Shown here piece by piece: positions 27,507 through 36,130 of a stretch of DNA of 56,796 nucleotides. This DNA is from Nautiliales bacterium. Lineage in GTDB: Bacteria > Campylobacterota > Campylobacteria > Campylobacterales > JAADDX01. Each line of letters opens with the position of its first letter. The stretch's first letter is position 1. The position numbers and the translations under genes were made by a program. Under the pieces are notes generated by a model, which saw only the letters and a program-made list of their open reading frames with translations, was not told where the DNA came from and searched no databases. The stretch lies in NCBI GenBank assembly GCA_030826765.1, contig JAUUDM010000022.1:1-56796 (forward strand), in the 5' to 3' direction.

Positions 27507-27546
27507 CATTTCTCCTGTATAATTTTTTATAATATATTTTATAATA

Positions 27547-28260
27547 TCAAATTTTAGATGAATTTAATCTATTTAAAATAAAATCTTTTAAATTAGTTGG
27601 TAAAATGCTAACTATTTTCACAACCCAAGCAAAAATAAAAGGAAAATCATACTCCTTTTTATCTTTACTAATTGCATATTCTATTTTTTCTACTCCCTTT
27701 TCAAGCGGTAATAAAAAAGGCATCTTAAACTTATTTTTTGTCGTCATTTCACTTTCAATAAATCCTGGTTTTATATTTATTACTTTTATGTTGTATTTCG
27801 ATAATTGATTTCTAAGCCCTTCTGCATAAGAATTAATTGCTCTTTTGCTTGCACTATAAGCTAAACTTGTAGGACTACTCACATATCCAGCCAAAGATGA
27901 AATTAAAACTATTTTTCCTCTTTCATTCTCTTTCATTTGAGGTACAATATTTTCTAAAAGTGCATGAATTGAAATAAAATTCACATCAATTGTATTTTTA
28001 AACTCTTCAAAAGGCATAAAAGCAGTAGAATGAGGATAGCTTATTCCAGCATTTGCAATTACCATATCTATTTTGTTATTTTTTGTAATTTCTTTGACAA
28101 TACTTCTTAATTTATCAAAATCCGCTACATCACATTCATAACTATTTTCAAAATCTGCTTTTCTTCTACTTATTGCAAAAATTGTATGACCTTGGCTTTC
28201 ATATCTTTTCGCTAACTCTTTTCCTATTCCACTACTAGCCCCTGTAATTAAAATATTCAA
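27547..28260 (-). CDS. Short-chain dehydrogenase/reductase
   Basis: A 237-residue Rossmann-fold SDR. It has the TGASSGIG nucleotide motif at 6-13, NAGISYPHS, the catalytic serine in LISSLAGYVSSP, and YSASK as the active-site Tyr-Lys pair. IKPGFIESEM is the usual post-active-site loop. The substrate cannot be told. It follows the 2-hydroxyacid dehydrogenase gene by 2 bp in a radical SAM-dehydrogenase-SDR operon. Confidence 0.87.
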   Translation of the reverse strand: MNILITGASSGIGKELAKRYESQGHTIFAISRRKADFENSYECDVADFDKLRSIVKEITKNNKIDMVIANAGISYPHSTAFMPFEEFKNTIDVNFISIHALLENIVPQMKENERGKIVLISSLAGYVSSPTSLAYSASKRAINSYAEGLRNQLSKYNIKVINIKPGFIESEMTTKNKFKMPFLLPLEKGVEKIEYAISKDKKEYDFPFIFAWVVKIVSILPTNLKDFILNRLNSSKI

Positions 28261-28262
28261 AT

Positions 28263-29171
28263 TTACCCTTTTAAATTTTTAATATTTTGATAAGCTAATT
28301 CTACTAATTTTTCTCTAGCTTCCACACTTGCCCAAGCAATATGAGGAGTAAGTAAAATATTTTTTGATTTTAAAAGTGGGTTATTTTTTTCAATTGGCTC
28401 TTTTGTAAAAACATCAAATCCAGCAAAAAATCCTTTTTCATCAATAATTTCACTTAAATCTTTTTCATTTACAATTCCACCTCTTCCAAGGTTTAATAAA
28501 ATTGCACCTTTTTTAATTAAATTTAAATTATTTTTATTAAGTAAATTTTGAGTATTTTCATTTAAAGGAGCGTGAATAGAGATAATATCACTATTTTTTA
28601 GAAGCGCATTTAGTTCTACTTGTTTATAATCTGAATTACTATTTTTTCCACTTGTAGAATAATAGCTTACTTCACATCCAAAAGCCATAGCAATCTCGGC
28701 TACTTTTTTACCAATTGCACCAAGCCCTATAATCCCCCACTTTTTACCATTTAACTCATTCCAATTAATTATATGAGTAAAAATATCTGAATCACTATAT
28801 TCATTATTCACATAATCATTAAAATATCTAACTTTATTCATAATTTCCAAAACAAAAGCAAAAGTAACTTGTGCTACAGCATTCGTAGAATATCCTGCTA
28901 CATTTTTAACAATAATTCCTTTTTGCTTAGCATACTCTAAATCCACATTATTCATACCAGTAGCCATTATTTGAATAATTTTTATTTTACTTTTATCCAT
29001 TATTTCTTTGTCAATTACAACTTTATTTGTAAAAACAATATCAGCATTTTTTATTCTATCTAATGTTTCTTCTTTTTTAGTAGTTTCATAAATTTTTACT
29101 TCACCAAATTCACTAAATTTAGATAAATCAACATCCCCAAGAGTTTTAGCATCTAAAAAAACTAATTTCAT
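28263..29171 (-). CDS. D-2-hydroxyacid dehydrogenase (NAD-dependent)
   Basis: 302 residues of the glycerate/lactate dehydrogenase family. The NAD loop is GIIGLGAIGKKVAEIA, LNLGRGGIVNEKDL carries the substrate-side region, and TPHIAWAS holds the catalytic histidine. It resembles the hydroxypyruvate or glycerate dehydrogenase branch more than SerA, as it lacks an ACT domain. Its start overlaps the end of the radical SAM gene by four bases. Confidence 0.88.
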   Translation of the reverse strand: MKLVFLDAKTLGDVDLSKFSEFGEVKIYETTKKEETLDRIKNADIVFTNKVVIDKEIMDKSKIKIIQIMATGMNNVDLEYAKQKGIIVKNVAGYSTNAVAQVTFAFVLEIMNKVRYFNDYVNNEYSDSDIFTHIINWNELNGKKWGIIGLGAIGKKVAEIAMAFGCEVSYYSTSGKNSNSDYKQVELNALLKNSDIISIHAPLNENTQNLLNKNNLNLIKKGAILLNLGRGGIVNEKDLSEIIDEKGFFAGFDVFTKEPIEKNNPLLKSKNILLTPHIAWASVEAREKLVELAYQNIKNLKG

Positions 29172-30112
29172 ACTTTTACTCCATTTTCTTTAAGTGCTTT
29201 TATTATATGACTCATTTGTTTGTTTTTATATTTACACCACTGGGGTGCTAAAAGTGTATCAATTCCAGCTGTCATTCTTTGAATAGAAATATTTTCAGGT
29301 AGATTTTTTATACTCCAAACTAAAATATCAATATAATCTTTTTCATTAATTGGAGTAAATTTACCTTCAAAATACTCTTTTGCAAGAAGTGTATTTTTTG
29401 TTACATACATTGGATGAAACTTAATACTATCAATATTTAAATTCATTGTATCATTAAATGTTTTTTCCCAATCTTTTCTACTTTCTCCAGGAAGACCATA
29501 AATTAAATGACCACATACATTTAAATCTAATTTTTTTGTTTTTGTAATCGTATCTATTACATTTTGAAAATTATGTCCTCTATTTATTCTTTTTAAAGAT
29601 TCATCATTACTTGTTTGTATTCCATATTCTATCCATACTTCAGTTTTTTTAGATAAATTAGCTAAATAATTCAGAGTTTCATCTGTAATAGAATCAGTTC
29701 TTGTACCTATACTAAGTCCTACAACATCATCAAAACCAAGTGCTATTTCATATAAAGCTTTTAAAGTTTCAAATGGTGCATAAGTATTTGTCCAACTTTG
29801 AAAATAGACTATAAATTTTTTAGCATTAAAACGTTTTTTTAGATAAGGCAAAGTATTTTCAAATTGCCATTTTAAACTCTCTATTTGTTTTTCTAAAAGT
29901 GGATTTTCTGTTGAATTTAAATTTAAAGTAAATCTCTCTTTTTGCTTAAGATTTGGAGAAAAACTTTCATTTTCACAAAAAACACAACCACCTCTTGCGG
30001 CAGTGCCATCGATATTTGGACAAGTAAATCCTGGAATTGAAATAGGAACTTTATAAACTGATGTATGAAATTTTTGTTTTAAATATTTTCCAAATGTATA
30101 TAATTTTTTCAT
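29168..30112 (-). CDS. Radical SAM protein, TIGR01212/YhcC type
   Basis: 314 residues. The N-terminal PNIDGTAARGGCVFCENESFSP segment carries the cluster cysteines in the spacing of this subfamily, followed by FIVYFQSWTNTYAP and VWIEYGIQTSNDESLKRINRGH, characteristic of YhcC/YtqA proteins. The family role in bacteria is poorly defined. It is first in a three-gene minus-strand operon. Confidence 0.85.
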   Translation of the reverse strand: MKKLYTFGKYLKQKFHTSVYKVPISIPGFTCPNIDGTAARGGCVFCENESFSPNLKQKERFTLNLNSTENPLLEKQIESLKWQFENTLPYLKKRFNAKKFIVYFQSWTNTYAPFETLKALYEIALGFDDVVGLSIGTRTDSITDETLNYLANLSKKTEVWIEYGIQTSNDESLKRINRGHNFQNVIDTITKTKKLDLNVCGHLIYGLPGESRKDWEKTFNDTMNLNIDSIKFHPMYVTKNTLLAKEYFEGKFTPINEKDYIDILVWSIKNLPENISIQRMTAGIDTLLAPQWCKYKNKQMSHIIKALKENGVKV

Positions 30113-30233
30113 TAACTGCCTTTTCTTAATAAGGTTTGTTATACCAAAAAAAGAGTAAAAATAAAAGATTTAAAGTTTAAAATCTTCTATTTACTTGTTT
30201 TAATGTGTAAATATAGGAATAATCGTAGAAATA

Positions 30234-31583
30234 TTACTCTTTTGGTTCAACTGGATAATCTAAATCAAAACAAGCAAAGCAGTAATCTTCTTTTTTATCT
30301 TTAATAGATTTCACCATTGATTCAATTGAAAGATAAGCTAAACTATCTGCTTCAATATATTCACAAATTTCATCAACGCTCATTCTTGATGCAATTAATT
30401 CATCAGGATTTGGAGTATCAACACCATAATAACAAGCACCTTTACTTGCAGGTGAAGCTATTCTCATATGAACCTCAGCAGCTCCGGCTTCTTTAAGCAT
30501 TCTTATTATTCTTTTTGAAGTAGTTCCTCTAACAATACTATCATCAATCACAACTAACTTTTTACCTGCAATTTTATGTTTAATTGGTGAAAGTTTCATT
30601 TTTACTTTTATATCTCTTACTTCTTGAGTTGGTTCAATAAAAGTTCTACCTACATAATGATTTCTCATAATTCCAAGCTCAAAAGGTATTCCACTCTCTT
30701 TAGAGTATCCAAGAGCTGAAGCAACTCCACTATCAGGAACAGGAACAACCATATCAGCATCTACTGGAAGTTCTTTTGCAAGTTCTCTACCCATTTCAAC
30801 TCTTGTTTCATATACATTTTTGCCAAACACATCACTGTCTGGTCTTGCAAAATAGATATATTCAAAAATACATTTTTTTGGTTTACTTTCAAAAAGTTGA
30901 ATCGATTTCATTTCACCATTTTCAAAAATCACCATTTCACCCGGTTTTACATCTCTTACATATTCAGCACCTACAAGCTCAAATGCACAAGTTTCACTCG
31001 CAATTATATAACCACCACTTGCAATTTTTCCTATACTTAAAGGTCTAAATCCATAAGGGTCACGAATAGCAAACATTTTTGTTCTACTTAGAATTATTAG
31101 TGAATAAGCACCTTCTATTTTTTTCACTGCATCAACAATTCTTTCTTGAAGAGTATTTTTTTCATAATCTTTCGCAATTAAATGAATGATATTTTCAGTA
31201 TCCATATTTGTTTGAAAAATCGCACCTCTTTTTATAAGTTCATTTCTCACAGGCATTTTATTTGTTAAGTTACCATTATGAACTATTGAAATTTCACCAA
31301 GTCCATATTTTGCATAAACAGGCTGAGCATCCAAAATAGAATCATCTCCAGCAGTTGAATATCTTGTATGACCTATTGCCATATCACCTTTTAAAACTGT
31401 TTGAAAATGCTCTTCTGTAAAAATTTCAGTTACTAAACCTCTATTTTTAATTGTATGAATTTTACCATTTTCGTTACTACTAATCCCTGCTGCTTCTTGA
31501 CCACGATGTTGCATAGAAAAAAGTGAATAAAAAGCTTTTTTTGCTGCATTTTGATTTTTATAAATTCCAACTACTGAACACAT
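30234..31583 (-). CDS. purF: Amidophosphoribosyltransferase PurF
   Basis: PurF makes phosphoribosylamine, the first step of purine synthesis. The mature N-terminal nucleophile is Cys2 (MCSVVGIY), GHTRYSTAG and HNGNLTN form the glutaminase site, and VVIDDSIVRGTTSKRI is the PRPP motif. Further cysteines, including CFAC close to the C-terminus, fit the 4Fe-4S-containing Bacillus type rather than the E. coli type. It lies 9 bp downstream of dapB. Confidence 0.95.
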   Translation of the reverse strand: MCSVVGIYKNQNAAKKAFYSLFSMQHRGQEAAGISSNENGKIHTIKNRGLVTEIFTEEHFQTVLKGDMAIGHTRYSTAGDDSILDAQPVYAKYGLGEISIVHNGNLTNKMPVRNELIKRGAIFQTNMDTENIIHLIAKDYEKNTLQERIVDAVKKIEGAYSLIILSRTKMFAIRDPYGFRPLSIGKIASGGYIIASETCAFELVGAEYVRDVKPGEMVIFENGEMKSIQLFESKPKKCIFEYIYFARPDSDVFGKNVYETRVEMGRELAKELPVDADMVVPVPDSGVASALGYSKESGIPFELGIMRNHYVGRTFIEPTQEVRDIKVKMKLSPIKHKIAGKKLVVIDDSIVRGTTSKRIIRMLKEAGAAEVHMRIASPASKGACYYGVDTPNPDELIASRMSVDEICEYIEADSLAYLSIESMVKSIKDKKEDYCFACFDLDYPVEPKE

Positions 31584-31592
31584 ATTTTTTCC

Positions 31593-32363
31593 TTATAAAC
31601 CTAAAGCATCATTTATGCTATAAAGACCTGCTTTTTGACTTGCTAACCAAGTAGCTACTTTTACAGCACCTTGTGCAAATGTTTCTCTACTTGTAGCAGT
31701 GTGATTAAACTCCAAAAACTCTCCATCATTATAAAATCCAACTGTATGTCTTCCGACAATATCACCACCTCTTAAAGCCATTACAGCAATTTCATCTTTT
31801 GTTCTTTCACCAATAATTCCATCTCTTCCTGAAACTCTAACTTTATTTAAATCTAAATTTCTGGCTTTCGCACAATGTTCAGCTAAAGTTAGAGCCGTTC
31901 CACTTGGAGCATCTTTTTTATATCTGTGGTGCATTTCAGTAATTTCAATATCAAAATCTCTTAAAATTGAGCTAACTTGTTCTACTACTTTATTTAAAAC
32001 AGCAATTCCTAAACTCATATTAGTTGCATATAAAACTGGCATTATTTCACTTGCTTTTATAATTAAATTTTTTTGATGATCATCAAGACCTGTTGTTGCA
32101 ATTACAAGTGCTTTATTCATTTTATTTTCAATAGCAGTTGTAACCATAGCTTCTGTCGCTACTGGTGCAGAAAAATCAATAACTACATCACAATTTTCTA
32201 AAAAAGTTTTCCAATCATTTGTAATAACTGTGTTTTGTGGGAAAACAACACCATTTGCACTACCTTCAAAAATAACACTTCCTAATTCTAAATTTTTCTC
32301 TTTTATAATTTTCATAAGTAATTGACCAACTCTTCCAGTTGCTCCAACAATTCCAAATTTCAT
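31593..32363 (-). CDS. dapB: 4-hydroxy-tetrahydrodipicolinate reductase DapB
   Basis: DapB acts in lysine and diaminopimelate synthesis. 256 residues with the nucleotide motif [21 protein letters not shown], and the catalytic signature [16 protein letters not shown], which contains the active-site histidine and lysine. It is between trxB and purF on the same strand. Confidence 0.94.
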   Translation of the reverse strand: MKFGIVGATGRVGQLLMKIIKEKNLELGSVIFEGSANGVVFPQNTVITNDWKTFLENCDVVIDFSAPVATEAMVTTAIENKMNKALVIATTGLDDHQKNLIIKASEIMPVLYATNMSLGIAVLNKVVEQVSSILRDFDIEITEMHHRYKKDAPSGTALTLAEHCAKARNLDLNKVRVSGRDGIIGERTKDEIAVMALRGGDIVGRHTVGFYNDGEFLEFNHTATSRETFAQGAVKVATWLASQKAGLYSINDALGL

Positions 32364-32405
32364 AAATTTCTCCTCTCTCTTTTTAAATAAAATTATAACA
32401 CAATA

Positions 32406-33332
32406 TTAACTATTTTTAATTTCATCAACATACTTAACAGCTTGTAATGCTGCTACTGCACCATCAGCTGCTGCACAAACTACCTGTTTTGCCGCATCTT
32501 TTCGAATGTCACCTACCGCATAAAGTCCAGCAAGTGAAGTTTTCATATTCAAATCTACCATTACACTTCCATCATCACACATTTCACAAATAAATCCATC
32601 TTCATTTTTTAAAACTTCTGTGTTTTTACTGTTTCCAACAAATACAAAAACTCCTGGAACTTTTAAATCAATTTCTCTGTTTTCTTGAGAAATAATAATT
32701 CCATCTACAAACTGCTCTCCATAAACTTTTTTTACTTTTGAATTGTATAAAATTTCTATTTTATCATTTTCTAAAACTCTTTTAACTGTAGCTGGGCTTG
32801 CTCTAAATTTATCTCTTCTATGAATTAAATATACTTTACTTGCAATACCTGAAAGATATAAGGCCTCTTCAAGAGCTGTATCTCCTCCACCAACTACTGC
32901 AACTTCTTGATTTCTATAGAAAAATCCATCACAAACTGCACAAGTAGAGATTCCTTTTCCTATAAATTCTTCTTCATTTTCAAATCCAGCTCTTTTTGGA
33001 CTGGCCCCTGTTGCTACAATTACAGATAAACTCTGAATAGTTTTATCAAAAAGTTCTATTTCAAAATAATTTTCAACCTTTTTAATGCTTTTTACTTCAC
33101 TACTTTCGATTTTACATCCAAATTTCTCAGCCTGCTTAGGCCAACATTGCATAAGTTCTAATCCACTTTTAACATCACAAACCCCTGGATAATTTTCTAT
33201 TTCACTACTTAAAGTAATTTGTCCTCCTGGAGAAAGTTTTTCATAAATAGTCGTATCAATTCCCATTCTACTTGCATAAAGTCCAGCACTAAGTCCTGCA
33301 GGACCACCTCCAATAATTACTAAATCTTTCAT
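32406..33332 (-). CDS. trxB: Thioredoxin reductase TrxB
   Basis: A 308-residue flavoprotein that reduces thioredoxin with NADPH. FAD motif GGGPAGLSAG near the start, redox-active CAVC at 131-134, the NADPH motif VVGGGDTALEEAL, and the C-terminal FAD segment YAVGDIRKDAAKQVVCAAADGA. Its start overlaps the preceding hypothetical gene by four bases, placing it in one unit with trxA. Confidence 0.95.
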   Translation of the reverse strand: MKDLVIIGGGPAGLSAGLYASRMGIDTTIYEKLSPGGQITLSSEIENYPGVCDVKSGLELMQCWPKQAEKFGCKIESSEVKSIKKVENYFEIELFDKTIQSLSVIVATGASPKRAGFENEEEFIGKGISTCAVCDGFFYRNQEVAVVGGGDTALEEALYLSGIASKVYLIHRRDKFRASPATVKRVLENDKIEILYNSKVKKVYGEQFVDGIIISQENREIDLKVPGVFVFVGNSKNTEVLKNEDGFICEMCDDGSVMVDLNMKTSLAGLYAVGDIRKDAAKQVVCAAADGAVAALQAVKYVDEIKNS

Positions 33333-33772
33333 TCTATCACCTTTAAAGTAGAGTTTTGCTTAAATAAGTTTTTATTATATCTTTTAATTTCAAAATAAAC
33401 AGGAACCTTTTTTATATTAAATTTTCTAATAATAGAAATTATAGTATTAGTCCCAGCCCTTACAAAAATAACATTTTTTTTATTATTATAAACCAATTGA
33501 TACATATCTATAGCTATTATAGGATAATTTTTAGGAATTTTTGATAATAACGAGTCAATATTACTCATTTTTGAGCTAAAAACTAACATATAATAGTTAT
33601 TTTGTTTAGGAACAAAAATATCATTTTTTGTATAAAGAACAGTTTGATTAAAATTTATAAATTTAAATTTAGAAAAGCGATAATTATCATAGGCAAAAAA
33701 CCCTGCTACAAGCAAGGCACCTATGAAAGAAGAAAAAATGTAAAATAGAGATGATTTACCTCTATATAACAT
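33329..33772 (-). CDS. Membrane-anchored hypothetical protein between trxA and trxB
   Basis: 147 residues with one N-terminal membrane helix (about 9-28), the rest probably periplasmic. The soluble part reads like a small alpha/beta domain, and KKVPVYFEIKRYNK near the C-terminus recalls the cis-proline strand of thioredoxins, but there is no CxxC, so it could not be an ordinary redox thioredoxin. It begins 3 bp after trxA and overlaps trxB by four bases, so all three are made together. The function is unknown, and the thioredoxin-fold reading is a guess. Confidence 0.7.
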   Translation of the reverse strand: MLYRGKSSLFYIFSSFIGALLVAGFFAYDNYRFSKFKFINFNQTVLYTKNDIFVPKQNNYYMLVFSSKMSNIDSLLSKIPKNYPIIAIDMYQLVYNNKKNVIFVRAGTNTIISIIRKFNIKKVPVYFEIKRYNKNLFKQNSTLKVIE

Positions 33773-33775
33773 TAA

Positions 33776-34099
33776 TTAACCAAGTAATGCGTCAAGTTTA
33801 GCTGCATAATTAGCTTTTGGAGCTGCTCCAATCATTTGGTCAACTAATTCTCCATTTTTGAAAAATAATACTGTTGGAATACTTCTAATTCCGAATTGTC
33901 CAGCAACTTCTGGAGCTTCATCAGTATTTACTTTTGCAACTACTGCTTTTCCTTCATAATCTTCTGCTAATTCTTCGATTACAGGAGCAATCATTCTACA
34001 AGGTCCACACCAAGGAGCCCAGAAATCTACCATTACTACATTATTGTTTTTAATTGTTTCAGCAAAGTTTGCGTTATTTAATTCTACATATTTACCCAT
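33776..34099 (-). CDS. trxA: Thioredoxin TrxA
   Basis: A 107-residue cytoplasmic thioredoxin with the standard WCGPC site (Cys31, Cys34) and the RSIPTVLFFKNG cis-proline strand. It would be reduced by TrxB from the same operon and would serve the arsenate reductase, DsbD and ribonucleotide reductase. Confidence 0.96.
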   Translation of the reverse strand: MGKYVELNNANFAETIKNNNVVMVDFWAPWCGPCRMIAPVIEELAEDYEGKAVVAKVNTDEAPEVAGQFGIRSIPTVLFFKNGELVDQMIGAAPKANYAAKLDALLG

Positions 34100-34195
34100 T
34101 TTTAATCCTTTATTTTTTATTAATAATTATATCACAATAATTTCAATAAAAAAGAGTAATTTTGTTTAGTTTGAAAAAATGTTACAAAAAGTAAT

Positions 34196-34220
34196 ATAAA
34201 AGAGAAAAAATCTCTTTTAT
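34196..34220 (-). terminator. Terminator after the molybdoenzyme operon
   Basis: ATAAAAGAGA and TCTCTTTTAT form a perfect 10-bp stem with a five-base loop, immediately after the stop of the NrfD-like gene on the minus strand. Confidence 0.65.
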
Positions 34221-35471
34221 TTAGTGAGGTTGATTAGATACATCTAAAAGAGTATCAAGAAGTTTGAAAATTGCGATTCCAAGTCCAACACATCCAATGA
34301 TAATTAAAACTTCCATTGTATGTGGATTTTCATAAACAACTTTTTCAAGTTCAGCTACATTATATGTAGAAAATGCTTCTGGTCCCATTCCAAATCTATT
34401 TGTCATAGGTTCTGCATTTCCAGCATATACGAAAAGTTCTCTTGCACTAAATGTTCCAATAGCCATTAAAATTGCTGCTAAGAAATCTTGTTTTATAAAA
34501 AATAAAACTAATGGAAGAGCAAGTCCAACCACTACATAACCCCAAAACATTGTACTAAATGGAGCTTCATGTATTCCAGCTAATCCAGAAATAGTTTCAT
34601 AAAGCGCTACTAAAATAATTGTAACTATTCCAGCTTTTCTTAAAGTTACTTTTAACTCTTCATACCACTCTTTTTCTCTAAGAGCAAGCCCTGCATAAAT
34701 AAGAGCAAACGCTATACCACTTACCATACCTGTAAGTAAAAAATATAACCAAAGTGAAGGGAAATTAGTCCATAAATGTCTTGGTTCATTTAATTGGAAT
34801 AAAATTCCTTGGATATAAAATTCAGCAACATCAATACCTAAACCAATAACAACTAATGGTAATGCTAATTTTTTAGCTAATTCTCTTTTATTTGTCATTA
34901 AGAAATAAATTTCAACAAAAGTAAAAGGAATATAAATTGAATATAAAGGTAACATCATCCACATACCACTATGAGGTTGAGGATTTAAAATCATCCAATA
35001 AATATTAAGAGGATTTCCCCAGTCTGATGCGATTGAAGTCATACCACCAAGCGCTAATGCAATACCTAATGTCATTAAAGCAGCACTTGCTTTATGTGCA
35101 ATATGTAAATTAAAAAGTTCTGCTAATGCTGTTAAAAAAATAAGAGCAGATCCACCATACAGTAAATATGTATATTGTGCAACAAATATTCCCCATGGTT
35201 CAGTTCTTGGAATTTCTTCAATATGATGCATTCCAAAAATTTGCTCTTTCATAGCAAGTGCTAATTGTTTAGCATTATCAGCATCTACACCAATCATATC
35301 TTTTACATTTACAAAGTCATGACCAAATCTAAGTCCATAAATTTGAATCCAACCAATTAATCCAACTGCTAATAAAACATATGCAAAAAGCATAGTCTTA
35401 TTTAAAAACAACTCTCCAAAGCTTACAGACTTGAAATTAAGCCCACAACACTCTTTTACGCCTCTTTCCAT
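34221..35471 (-). CDS. nrfD: NrfD/PsrC-type membrane subunit
   Basis: 416 residues with about nine to ten membrane helices. Members anchor periplasmic molybdoenzymes and exchange electrons with the quinone pool without heme. NPLNIYWMILNPQPHSGMWMMLPLYS and ISGLAGIHEAPFSTMFWGYVVVGLALPL match the PsrC/TtrC-like branch. The ATG at 35471 lies inside the Fe-S subunit gene (16-bp overlap), but AAGGAG stands 6 nt before it, so this start is well supported. It is the last gene of the three-subunit operon. Confidence 0.88.
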   Translation of the reverse strand: MERGVKECCGLNFKSVSFGELFLNKTMLFAYVLLAVGLIGWIQIYGLRFGHDFVNVKDMIGVDADNAKQLALAMKEQIFGMHHIEEIPRTEPWGIFVAQYTYLLYGGSALIFLTALAELFNLHIAHKASAALMTLGIALALGGMTSIASDWGNPLNIYWMILNPQPHSGMWMMLPLYSIYIPFTFVEIYFLMTNKRELAKKLALPLVVIGLGIDVAEFYIQGILFQLNEPRHLWTNFPSLWLYFLLTGMVSGIAFALIYAGLALREKEWYEELKVTLRKAGIVTIILVALYETISGLAGIHEAPFSTMFWGYVVVGLALPLVLFFIKQDFLAAILMAIGTFSARELFVYAGNAEPMTNRFGMGPEAFSTYNVAELEKVVYENPHTMEVLIIIGCVGLGIAIFKLLDTLLDVSNQPH

Positions 35472-36127
35472 TCTGTTCTCCTTTTAGCAGTAGCTGCTTC
35501 ATATTTAGGAGCCATATCACTCCATTTGTGAATTTTAATACCTTCACCCATTGTTCTTTTTCTAAATTTTTCATCTTGTGGTACAAGATAGAATAGTTTA
35601 GGAAGTGTATCTTCACCTTCTTTTAGAACAAAAAATTCTCTACTTTCTAATGTTTTTCTAAGTAATGAATTTGGATCATCTAGATCACCAAAAGTTCTTA
35701 CTTTTGTAGGACAAGTTGCACTACATGCTGTTGTTCCAAACTCTTGAGTTCTTCCATCACAGAATGTACATTTATCTACTGCATGTCTTGTTTCATCTAC
35801 AAATCTTGCTTCATAAGGACAAGCTTCCATACAACCTTTACAGATTATACACATATCATAATCAACTTTTACAATTCCACCTTCTACAAAATGTGAAGCA
35901 CCTGTTGGACAAACTGTCACACAAGGAGCATCTACACAATGATTACATTGTGATGGATAAAAATTAACAAACATATCTGCTAATGTTTTACCACCTTCTA
36001 CTACACCTACCCAGATTCTTTGTTTATCTGCACCTAACATCACCTGATTTTCATCTTTACAAGCTACTTCGCAAGCTCTACAATCGATGCAGTTTTGATA
36101 TTCAAGTGCCATTGCATAATTTGCCAT
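35456..36127 (-). CDS. Four-cluster Fe-S electron-transfer subunit (PsrB-like)
   Basis: 223 residues with sixteen cysteines arranged for four 4Fe-4S clusters: CIDCRACEVAC near residue 13, CNHCVDAPCVTVC, CIICKGCMEAC and CTFCDG followed by ACSATC. It transfers electrons between the membrane NrfD-like protein and the catalytic subunit. There is no signal peptide, so export would be by co-transport with the Tat-tagged catalytic subunit. It starts 3 bp after that gene. Confidence 0.9.
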   Translation of the reverse strand: MANYAMALEYQNCIDCRACEVACKDENQVMLGADKQRIWVGVVEGGKTLADMFVNFYPSQCNHCVDAPCVTVCPTGASHFVEGGIVKVDYDMCIICKGCMEACPYEARFVDETRHAVDKCTFCDGRTQEFGTTACSATCPTKVRTFGDLDDPNSLLRKTLESREFFVLKEGEDTLPKLFYLVPQDEKFRKRTMGEGIKIHKWSDMAPKYEAATAKRRTEWKEA

Positions 36128-36130
36128 CTT

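Noticed and set aside
25467-27509. Selenocysteine formate dehydrogenase
   Set aside because: The ligand position reads Cys (RVCHSPS), and there is no in-frame TGA at this point.
30113-30233. Hairpin AGATTTAAAGTTTAAAATCT upstream of purF
   Set aside because: The pairing is imperfect and purely AT, and it lies before rather than after the genes it might serve, so it was not called.
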